Part shown: piece by piece, positions 58,401-64,000 of the stretch
Numbering within the stretch: position 1 is the stretch's first letter
Layout: every line of letters starts with the position of its first letter
NCBI GenBank assembly: GCA_964019135.1
Contig: OZ025253.1
Location: 7,135,059-7,199,058, forward strand
Reading direction: 5' to 3'
DNA length: 64,000 nt
Source of the DNA: Arenicola marina
Lineage: Eukaryota > Annelida > Polychaeta > Arenicolidae
Position numbers and translations under genes: made by a program
Notes under the pieces: generated by a model
Told to the model about the DNA's origin: nothing
Databases searched by the model: none
Seen by the model: only the letters and a program-made list of their open reading frames with translations

Positions 58401-58771
58401 CCGTCCCACCCCGGGACAGCCGCGGTAAGACCCAGAACCCATGTGGCCTGTCGGTCATACTTATAATGCACCTTCTGACAGATGCTGCTGATCCACTTAT
58501 ACTGATAATATGTTCCGCGCACGCTACAAATTGCAATACGCCACATGAAATGATCTCTTTCGTCACCTCATAATTTCGTGTGATTTACTGACCACCGGCC
58601 TCCCTATGTGTATTGCAATGATAGTGACTGCAATGTGTCTTTTCAGAGAGCACAAGTGACCCCCGTGATCCTCTTTCGTTGTCTGGTCCTTGTGACTTTA
58701 AGACTGACGAGGAGCTACAAGCAGAAGAACTTCTGGAGCCGTCACTACCGTCACTATCTCCATTATCATAA
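46376..58771 (+). CDS. TNF-receptor-superfamily-like type I membrane protein (10 exons, 5' end missing)
   Basis: Exons at 46376-46429, 46859-46991, 51843-51974, 52739-52816, 54893-54924, 55731-55830, 56190-56231, 57658-57756, 57978-58424 and 58647-58771 all have AG/GT borders and compatible phases, sum to 1,242 nt and end in TAA: 413 residues plus stop. Residues 19-130 hold 12 cysteines, with CPAGTSYRLCEEG and GRCQPCDPGFLTPPSNS, and MPETMC, the spacing of TNFR cysteine-rich domains. Residues 147-170 are one hydrophobic helix (ALIAGVVVLIILCVAIIF...) followed by RCRR, a stop-transfer signal. The tail is proline-rich with a GETPR repeat and no recognisable death domain. STEE, ANEE and TDEE fit the TRAF2-type motif [PSAT]-x-[QE]-E. 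Expected role: surface receptor for a TNF-type ligand signalling through TRAFs (inferred). The signal peptide exon was not found. Introns hold LINEs and minisatellites. Confidence 0.82.
46859..46991 (+). CDS. TNFR-like gene, exon b (cysteine-rich)
   Basis: Starts at CEFLAGTKRG, includes SCDCPD, HRQCCEVIQCPAG, and ends GCAG/gtcagc in phase 1. The AG at 46857-46858 follows a C/T-rich tract. Together with exon c it forms the CPAGTSYRLC stretch across the junction. Confidence 0.8.
47389..47870 (-). mobile_element. LINE C-terminal fragment, uninterrupted paralogue
   Basis: Lies in the 4.85-kb intron. Minus strand encodes DVLHDELADGKRPTGRPKL, RFKDVCKREMKAF and CDDCGKLCRSHIGLFSHKRK, a Cys/His finger typical of one group of LINE ORF2 C-termini. 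It matches 31576-33194 but lacks both DNA-transposon insertions there. Confidence 0.88.
48190..48505. repeat. 22-bp GC-rich minisatellite
   Basis: About 14 units of 'ctagccgcggccatcaggcc' plus 'cc', with variants 'ctctagccccggtcatcaggt'. Most units include CTAG and several CCGCGG. Located in the large TNFR-like intron directly beside the truncated 3' side of a LINE. Confidence 0.9.
48577..50770 (-). mobile_element. CR1/Jockey-like LINE, nearly open ORF2
   Basis: Minus-strand reading is one frame from about 50763 (RHTWINEGKPRGAEYNS) to about 48640, broken only by TAA after LLYKL (about 49830) and TAA after FILC (48940). Motifs: YRGITLMPTLNKLLEKVVWN, motif A CFLDAEKAFDKVWW, LADDSTLAS with the catalytic Asp pair kept, and LLMNYFYGMEYPTKQTWR. 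The frame shifts near 48640. The element stops inside the last zinc-finger region at 48577, where the 20.5-kb copy continues for about 400 bp, so this copy is 3'-truncated, which target-primed insertion does not produce; a later deletion is likely. Confidence 0.92.
50780..51270. other. Intronic stretch without recognised features
   Basis: Has poly-G runs (50885-50900, 51060-51070) and short frames only. Confidence 0.4.
51273..51438 (+). CDS. Possible alternative first exon in TNFR-like intron
   Basis: An ATG at 51318 in the context caaaATGGCGa (the AAATGGCG element resembles a YY1/TISU initiator) begins MANRNWKFVFKTPAGNSDSE and ends ACAC/gtaagt at 51439 in phase 1, matching the phase needed by the exon at 51843. 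An upstream in-frame ATG is at 51273. It encodes no signal peptide, so a protein starting here would lack the first cysteine-rich exon and secretion signal. It could also belong to a nested gene. Confidence 0.35.
51843..51974 (+). CDS. TNFR-like gene, exon c (cysteine-rich)
   Basis: 'atgaacag' acceptor; reads TSYRLCEEGAPRSGRCQPC, then DPGFLTPPSNSTHALECMPE and TMCL; ends TTTAG/gtaagt in phase 1. Contains an N-glycosylation site (NST). The C-x-x-C-x-x-G-F/Y and C-x-x-x-x-C spacing is TNFR-like. Confidence 0.88.
52083..52450. repeat. Poly-C tract and an 82-bp tandem duplication
   Basis: Two tandem copies of 'ccgctgtctcgggtgtgacc' ... 'cagagcgacatcgttcctca' with starts at about 52288 and 52370, joined by C-runs, inside an intron. 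Explains the overlapping frames at 52024-52562. Confidence 0.8.
52739..52816 (+). CDS. TNFR-like gene, exon d
   Basis: 'cttctccag' acceptor, 78 bp in phases 1/1 reading REATGKNDPCYYIASGPTTS, donor GACG/gtgaga. Contains the last ectodomain cysteine and a Ser/Thr-rich stalk. Confidence 0.75.
52935..53190. repeat. (ATT)n/(GTT)n microsatellite
   Basis: About 250 bp of imperfect attattattgtt repeats; its three-base period opens Asn-rich frames on the minus strand and Ile/Leu-rich ones on the plus strand. Confidence 0.95.
53195..54200. other. Intronic stretch with decayed transposon traces
   Basis: A possible hAT-MITE left end ('aggggcggatccag') lies at about 53794 without a clear right end, and G-runs lie at 53730-54025. 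No exon recognised. Confidence 0.4.
54206..54360 (+). mobile_element. tRNA-derived SINE
   Basis: Box A-like TGTAGTCGTTAGCG at 54218 and box B GGTTCCAATCC at 54259-54269. The tRNA-like head is followed by an unrelated body. Different from the 16.3-kb SINE. Confidence 0.6.
54365..55475. repeat. Direct repeat pair flanking a TNFR-like exon
   Basis: 54365-54600 and 55300-55470 share 'cgttaaaa(c/g)ttttt', 'atttcgtcaatata-like text', 'cgcgataat(a/t)aaaag' and 'tttggtggattt'. On the minus strand parts recall the post-RT region of L1/Tx1-like LINEs, so they may be LINE scraps. The exon at 54893-54924 lies between them. Confidence 0.55.
54893..54924 (+). CDS. TNFR-like gene, exon e (stalk)
   Basis: 'tttaaattccag' acceptor, 32 bp reading YRRPKKSSQQ after a split codon, donor CAACAG/gtattg, changing phase from 1 to 0. 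Short, so identified mainly by phase closure with exons d and f. Confidence 0.6.
55731..55830 (+). CDS. TNFR-like gene, exon f (transmembrane)
   Basis: Acceptor 'tagctctcag', reads NNTALIAGVVVLIILCVAII and FIVIFIIRCRRNN, donor 'gtgagc', phase 0 to 1. About 24 hydrophobic residues followed by Arg/Cys form the membrane anchor. Confidence 0.9.
56190..56231 (+). CDS. TNFR-like gene, exon g (cytoplasmic)
   Basis: 'ttgtcaccag' acceptor, NNGGQQPNGRQPST, donor ACCG/gtaatc; 42 bp, phase 1/1, so it can be skipped without a frame change. Confidence 0.75.
56290..57290. repeat. Intronic 39-bp minisatellite and degenerate derivatives
   Basis: 56400-56700 holds about seven units of 'gatattaggtatatatacga' plus 'tctgaagtgccaaaagata' (39 bp). 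Less regular 'gatagatattagatataggg' and 'tttctataactaacgga' units continue to 57290. The 39-bp period produces the 103- and 128-codon minus-strand frames. Confidence 0.92.
57463..57592 (+). mobile_element. Dispersed repeat R1, copy 3 (short)
   Basis: 'ggttggttgtatattcagga' to 'cgaagaagagcc', matching the first ~125 bp of copies at 28.6 and 37.1 kb. Inserted in a TNFR-like intron about 65 bp before the next exon. Confidence 0.8.
57658..57756 (+). CDS. TNFR-like gene, exon h (cytoplasmic)
   Basis: 'tgttaacag' acceptor, EESIALQPQGAPDKDGPKQN and GGPQPQCRGDSAN, donor AATG/gtaatc; 99 bp, phase 1/1. The junction with exon g makes STEE, a TRAF2-type motif. Confidence 0.8.
57978..58424 (+). CDS. TNFR-like gene, exon i (proline-rich tail)
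   Basis: 'gtcaacag' acceptor, EEILMELPEKTTLLPSENVG, then a Pro/Arg/Gly-rich region, ending PPRDSRG at gtaaga; 447 bp, phase 1/1. The junction with exon h makes ANEE. Confidence 0.82.
58075..58320. repeat. 15-bp coding minisatellite (GETPR-type)
   Basis: Tandem 'ccccggggcgagacc' units inside exon i encode a five-residue repeat such as RGETP; an earlier part reads PMPDP. The period is a multiple of three, so copy-number change keeps frame. This also opens the minus-strand frames at 58022-58442. Confidence 0.92.
58647..58771 (+). CDS. TNFR-like gene, terminal exon j
   Basis: 'tcttttcag' acceptor, ESTSDPRDPLSLSGPCDFKT, DEELQAEELLEPSLPSLSPL, then S and TAA at 58769-58771. Contains TDEE. A consensus donor gtaagc at 58786 follows the stop, so a 3'-UTR intron is possible. 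Confidence 0.75.
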
Positions 58772-59545
58772 CGACGCGACACTGAGTAAGCAAATTGGCC
58801 CTCGTAATGTTAGGATATGTCACCCATTGCATTTATCTAGCAGCCTCTAGCCACGCTGTTTTGCGAAATGGTATTGCGCCAGTATTTTACTTATGTAACA
58901 GGTCATAATTGTTGTCAAATATCAACGCTAAGGCACCCCATAGTTCGCCACATCATCATCGTCATCAAAATAATGTGTCATGATTGGTTAAAGTTTTGTT
59001 GATTATTGTCATAGCGACGTCTGACGTCACCCCGCGCGACTTTGTGAAAGTCAGTTAGACCTGTGACGCCGACTAGGCAACACGTATAGTTATATTGCAT
59101 CTTTGATCGTTATATTCAACGACATAAGACTTACAGGTATTTATAATTATATTAACTAAATGTGATGCATGTGTATTGTATGTTTAAAACGGCGTATAAA
59201 TGAATCTGATAACTTGTGTTATTTAAGTGAATCAGATAACTTGTATGATACCAGTGAATCGGATAACGTATAGAAGCAATTATAATACGTGCATAGTCAG
59301 CTTTATTTACTGTTATTGCCACTATGTGCGCGTGGAATATAATTTGCTGTATTTTATTATTACCAAGCACTGTACTTGATTTATATCCACCTATCGCTTT
59401 ATTCCCAACAGGTGGAGCTGTTTCTTTGATTAGAATAAACCTCCTGATCGGCAAGATTTGTGTTGTCAGCTGTATGTCGAAACCCACCCAGGGAATCCTG
59501 TGAAAATGGGGTTCCCATAAGCGGTAATAATGGCGTCACCGATGG
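58772..59545. other. 3' flank of TNFR-like gene
   Basis: UTR or intron sequence; no further exon in phase was identified. Repeated 'gaatc(a/g)gataac' units lie at 59202-59270. Confidence 0.4.
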
Positions 59546-59550
59546 GACCC

Positions 59551-59815
59551 ACAGCTGACAGAACGAAGAACAGCTCCAACCTGTGGAGACTGTCGCAGAG
59601 ACACCCCGTGTAACTCCGGACTGACCGATAGTGTACAACGGTCAGGCGACACCACCGATCAAGTACAAGCGTACACCAGTGACCCGTCAGTTCACAACGC
59701 AACCTGGACTTGGTGTGGTGGGGAAAGAGACTGTTCCAGTCTGTCTATGGTGGAGGTGGAGCTCAGTAATCAGGACAACCTGTACGCCCACGCATGTACA
59801 CAAGCAGGCTGAGCT
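59551..59815 (+). CDS. Possible orphan 3' exon
   Basis: After 'gggacccacag' at about 59542-59552 an open frame reads LTERRTAPTCGDCRRDTPC, later NATWTWCGGERDCSSLSM and VEVELSNQDNLYAHACTQAG to TGA. Its cysteine- and Ser/Thr-rich content looks coding, but no upstream exon joins it with confidence. It could be an alternative TNFR-like 3' end (via the donor after the regular stop), part of a neighbour gene, or chance. Confidence 0.3.
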
Positions 59816-60412
59816 ATTAGGTGCTGCTTCCTCGAACAGCTCAGGAATCGGGGACCTAGCGACGAGTCAGACGGCTGGTCTGTGACACATTTGATTGACT
59901 CTGTGGCGACCTCTAGACGCTGCGGATTGTTTGGTTGGTGAGCAGTTTTAGGACGAGGTTTTAGGCCGCGGCTGCGCCGTGACCTACAGGCCTGAGATCT
60001 ACAACCCTGCGACCTTGTGACCTATTGCTGTCAACTCAGCGACCTGCGACATCGTGACCTGCGACACCGTGACTTGCGACTCCGAGACAACTCACCAGTG
60101 TCAGCCCAGCCCGGCGCGACAACCTTCATACGAATGTGTGTGTTTTTTTTTTGTTGAGGTGGCCACCATGCCAGCGACTCTGTCATAATGGTGGTCTCCT
60201 TGACCATTTTTTTTTTTTTTTTTCCCTGTTGATATGCTATATTGTATTGTATTGATTTCTGGTCGAAATAAGTGATGATGATGATAGGTCTGTCAAATGG
60301 GGTGTCCAGTCAATACACACAAAACCAGCTCGACCCACTACAATCTCGAGCGCTGGCCAACTCGACTCAAAGCAACTCGACCACCGATGGTATGGCTGCA
60401 TGATTGTTTATT

Positions 60413-60615
60413 CAGGGGCGGATCCAGGAATTTGAAAAGGTAGGGGGGGGGCGAACGTGCGATCGGGGGTGGGCTGAAACGAATTGCGACCTGGGGATCC
60501 GCCTATTGTTTGACGACCTGGGGTGGGGGGGCACTCCGCCTCAGATAGCGTTCTTCATCAAGAAGGAGGGGGGGAGTCCGGACCCCTGGACCCCACCCCC
60601 TCCTGGATCCGCCTG
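60413..60615. mobile_element. 203-bp hAT-type MITE with 8-bp target duplication
   Basis: Left end CAGGGGCGGATCCAGGA, right end TCCTGGATCCGCCTG, flanked by TGTTTATT (60405-60412) and TGTTTACT (60616-60623), an 8-bp duplication with one change. TIR and 8-bp duplication fit the hAT superfamily. Non-autonomous, G-rich interior. Relatives at 33030-33168 and 43850-44035. Confidence 0.92.
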
Positions 60616-60624
60616 TGTTTACTA

Positions 60625-61350
60625 GTCATTATGTCACTCTGCCTCGTTTGTCATTGGGGAAAAGCTACAATTTGCTTAATATTAGTCGTGGAGAGACGCG
60701 ACAGGTCTCATGATGTCTCACTAATTGAGAGACACAACTTCGTGATGGTGGTAGTGTGCGTTTGCTTAGTCGTGTCGTTATAACGATATTAGTTTGTTTG
60801 AGTCACCTGATGTAACCCAGCAATATCTATTCCTGCATGTTTTTCTCGTGCAATTTTCTTGCGTTAAACATATGCACCTTGTGTAACCCAGCAATATATA
60901 ATCCTGCATGCTTCTGCATTAAATTGAATTGAAGCTTATGCAACATCACAAGGGAATAATATTAAACAGATTAACAGCAACAGAAGCAAGGCTTATTAGC
61001 TGCAGAGTTCAAACAAAATGAAACATATCTTTCACATATCGGCTATACTAGATAGAAATCATGTCAAAAAAAAATCACCGTGGCGCCACCTAGCGAATGC
61101 AAATTAGATGTGACAGTTTTGCGAGCATTTTTCCTCTTCAAAATCTCTATATTAATACGATGTACGTAACAGGATATAATATAAACAAAAAATATGAGGA
61201 CATTTGGCCATTTTTTTATATTTTTAATATTATTGTTTTATTATAGAACAAAGTACTCCTTGCACAAAAATCAGGATGTTTTACCGTCTTGTTTTTTTTT
61301 ACAATAAGAAAATATGTGAAAATACCCGAAATTCCCATAGGCCGCCATGT
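60625..61350. other. Gene-free AT-rich stretch
   Basis: No exon recognised. A CTCF-like match (CGCTAGGTGGCGCC on the minus strand) lies at about 61082-61096. Confidence 0.4.
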
Positions 61351-61353
61351 TAA

Positions 61354-61504
61354 GGTGCTATAGAGGGGTGGGGTGCTTCCACCTCACTTTTAGCCTGAAA
61401 AAAATCTTTTTTTTATTACTGCGTTGTGATATGCATATAAAAAGATGTATCTGGTCAAAATTTCACAATTTTTTACCGTAAGTTTTGAAATGTAGCATAC
61501 TACC
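61354..61504. mobile_element. Possible 151-bp TTAA-flanked MITE
   Basis: TTAA at 61350-61353 and 61505-61508 enclose a tract starting GGTGCTATAG and ending TAGCATACTACC. Terminal similarity is imperfect, so this may be chance in AT-rich DNA. Confidence 0.25.
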
Positions 61505-61799
61505 TTAAGAATCTGTGCTTTTTTATGTGAAGACTGCAACCAGACCGGGTTTAATTGCTCTGTAGAAGTCGTGTGTAGACAAGACTAAGTCTATTTCCTC
61601 ATTTATTAAATAAAGTAACTGCCGAACATCCTATGCATTTAAGAAAATGGTTAGTTCTTCTCTTTGGAATAAATAATAGCTTCGGTCCTTTAGTTATCTG
61701 ACTGTGGATACTATAAACGTTGTAACAAACAGAGCTTGAGTAGGCACAGGTAAGATGTCCTAATAATGTTCAAACTTAATAAAACAACACTATTTCTTA

Positions 61800-62150
61800 C
61801 AACATTAGTCAATCTGGAGGACCTGGGTCAAATTGAGAAATGGGCGTCTCAATAGTTTGTACGTCCAGTCATGGAATATGCATGTATTGTATGGGACGAC
61901 TACACTCAGTCAGACGCGGATAAGTTAGAATCGGTCCAACTTAGTGCTGGTCACCTCGTACCCGCAGCGGCCAAATATACTAGTCACAGTCTTATCTACC
62001 ACGAGCTCGCAGGGGCAAAACTGTGAAATCGTCAGACAAGATTTGAAGTTATCTGACAACCGAAGCGTCTGGAGCGCCACTTCCCCCTGCCAGCGAACGT
62101 TGACGGTCCGTTGACGAATGCTTGAACCTCAAAATCACAAGGTCACATCG
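61800..62150 (+). mobile_element. LINE post-RT fragment (Jockey/CR1-like)
   Basis: 61856-62026 reads FVRPVMEYACIVWDDYTQSD, ADKLESVQLSAGHLVPAAAK, YTSHSLIYHELAG and a stop, matching the family pattern (x)RP(I/V)(L/M)EYA..VW(D)..(T). Just upstream, LEDLGQIEKWAS recalls the end of the RT palm, implying an internal deletion. Confidence 0.85.
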
Positions 62151-62154
62151 AACA

Positions 62155-62708
62155 ACCTTTAACCGACAACGTTTAAACCACAGACACAGTAAATTAGTGT
62201 GTGTGTGTGGGGGGGGGGGGGGTATAAAACTAATATTCGTGTAACAAATGGTGTTTATGTATAAACATAGTTTAGTAGGCTACTATACAGGACCTTTTCA
62301 ATTGGGTCTGAAACGGATATATTATTGGCAAACATTGTCTTGCCACGTGCCTTAAATATGGGAATACTTCATTAATTCTAATTCCATGTCGTGTTTTTTG
62401 GACCACTACATTCCTGTTGTATTATTCTGTTATCAGGTTTTATCATTCCTGTTGCAGCAAGAATTAACAATTAATTTGACCAGGGTGTTTGTTCAGAGTT
62501 CCATCTGAGCAGATTAGCTCGTATAGTTCTTATGTATTTTCCAATAAAGAGTGTAAATTCTCAACCGACTCGTTTGTGTATTCCACATTCAGTATAGTTC
62601 AACGTACAACGTACATGCTCACACACTGATTAGGACGGGTATATAATACAAAGAAATAGATTACGAATGAAGCGAAAAACCATAGCCACCATATTATTAT
62701 TATTATTA
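62155..62708. other. Gene-free stretch with G-run and ATT repeat
   Basis: Poly-G at 62209-62221 and (ATT)n at 62690-62710. No exon recognised. Confidence 0.4.
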
Positions 62709-62709
62709 T

Positions 62710-63804
62710 TGTAGCGGGCACTTATAGGCAAGTAACAACACCAATATGTGTATTGTGCAGCGATAGTTTTATTCACCTATAAAACAAGTCCAATAATGAC
62801 ACAGTATTATTACATATTCCACACTCAGTCGACAGTTCACTGAGCATGAGGTTTCAATAAACCCACTGATCGAGGGTCACATTTAACCCAAACTCTGTGC
62901 AATAGTTTTTAAGCATAATTTCATACACGAGGTAACAATCATTTAAATGTCCTCATGACAGCTCACATAACCCATGATGAAAAATAGACATAACCGTGAA
63001 CGTTACTAAACAGCCATTCCCCTTAAGCAGGAAGCATTTAGCGCCACGTTAAACTTTACAAACAACCCTCTCCAATAATTAGGCAGCATTCAGCTTCATA
63101 TAAAGTAAATAACTACATTTTAAACAGAAATGACAATCAGTACATAACTTAGAGACGTCCCACGTGCTACTATTTATAGCCTCAAACCCCATATTATAGT
63201 AAGACCAAATACCGAATACACAATAAATTTACCACATACCTATAAAACAAGGCTCCTTGCCAAAAACACACTTTTCTTCTTGGTCTTCAAAGATTCACAA
63301 AAAGGCACGACTCAACTCTAGACCGGTGGAGAGTCTATAAGATCGGCTGGTCAAAAGTAAAGAGAGTGACCCACCCCGAGTCAGCTCCTTAAATACCGCG
63401 GAAATCGATTCCCAACATGCAACACTTCCTGTTAGATAATCAAATTACACGTCAGGGAACTAGCGCCCAGCCACCTGGTGGCGGAGATTCTAAATAAGAG
63501 ACGCTAAGATCAAGGTCGCTTAGTCGCCTCGCTGTTTCAAACAAATCGCACGAAGTTCACCAGACTTCTTAATTCACGATTAAATGGGATTAAAATACAT
63601 GGATACTGCGATCAAACAAGTACAATAGGTAAGTTTCCACACAAAGAATCTGATATTAATGCTGATCAGCGCGTACGAACAGCGAATGACCGTTAAATGG
63701 AAGATATTAAATCTTGTCCTAAACAAGAAACAACTCTTGTCAAGCCAAGTTGAGGCACCGCGGTCACTGACCTCCGACAACTGTCAAAAACCGATTCCGC
63801 GACA
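62710..63804 (-). mobile_element. Possible fossil LTR (family unknown)
   Basis: On the minus strand a TATTTAAGG box (near 63395), an AATAAA (near 62770) and a terminus ending CGCTACA at 62710 occur in LTR order. A TGTCGCGG start at 63804 is possible, but the flanks do not form a convincing 5-bp duplication. No internal genes in the window. Treat as an old, unproven LTR. Confidence 0.2.
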
Positions 63805-64000
63805 TCATTAATATTATTTTATAAATAATCGAAAATTGTTCTCATGACCAAATTAGACCTAGACGTTTACTCTCCACGTCACAGCTTCGAAAGACGGGTT
63901 TCCTACCACATCACTCATCCGTTCGCAGGTCATGTGGTGTACGTTGATTCCTTTCGCTGAATAAAGTTACTGGCAATGCATGTGTGCCAAATATTACCTG

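Noticed and set aside
58022-58566. Minus-strand and alternate plus-strand frames over exon i
   Set aside because: Shadows of the 15-bp GC-rich coding repeat; the phase-consistent plus frame is the real one.

Overview
The window is nuclear DNA of an animal. Introns have GT/AG ends, coding information is sparse, and there are LINEs, tRNA-derived SINEs, TIR transposons and many minisatellites. The candidate genes (a MAB21/cGAS-like gene, a TNF-receptor-like gene, a small HIRAN-domain gene) and the repeat style (poly-C/poly-G runs, 'CAGGGGCGGATCCAG' hAT-type MITEs) suggest a marine invertebrate such as amphioxus, another invertebrate deuterostome or a lophotrochozoan. The sequence alone does not fix the species.

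Layout. 0-2.3 kb: a dead L1/Tx1-like LINE on the minus strand. 2.5-7.7 kb: small tandem arrays, a 0.6-kb fold-back element and one possible repeat-bearing exon. 7.8-14.0 kb: a 6.2-kb array of a 24-bp near-palindromic monomer with a 2,130-bp higher-order duplication. 15.4-16.6 kb: an AT-rich minisatellite and a SINE. 17.4-19.3 kb: a GC-rich MAB21/cGAS-like nucleotidyltransferase ORF. 20.5-21.5 kb: a LINE tail. 22.7-23.6 kb: a two-exon candidate gene with a weakly MADS-like basic segment. 24.0-26.4 kb: a HIRAN-domain gene on the minus strand whose second exon has been copied across a 1.2-kb 29-bp minisatellite. 27.1-46 kb: nested and scrambled repeats (LINE pieces, a TTAA-type DNA element and a hAT MITE inserted in one LINE, possible fossil LTRs, recurring 0.1-0.5-kb modules, a 38-bp array interrupted by a 615-bp element). 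46.4-58.8 kb: ten phase-compatible exons of a TNF-receptor-superfamily-like type I membrane protein, with LINEs and minisatellites in its introns. 59-64 kb: a possible orphan 3' exon, a hAT MITE, a LINE scrap and a possible fossil LTR.

Three host genes are well supported by the sequence. The TNFR-like gene closes perfectly in phase (ten exons, 1,242 nt, 413 codons plus stop), with a cysteine-rich ectodomain, one transmembrane helix and a proline-rich tail with TRAF-type motifs. The MAB21/cGAS-like ORF keeps the G-S loop and all three catalytic acidic positions, so it could be an active cGAS-like receptor. The HIRAN gene shows the domain core. Both cGAS-like and TNFR families act in animal innate immunity, so their neighbourhood is of interest, but joint function is only inference.

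Most apparent long ORFs are artefacts of tandem repeats whose period is a multiple of three (24-, 39- and 15-bp units) or of low-complexity tracts.
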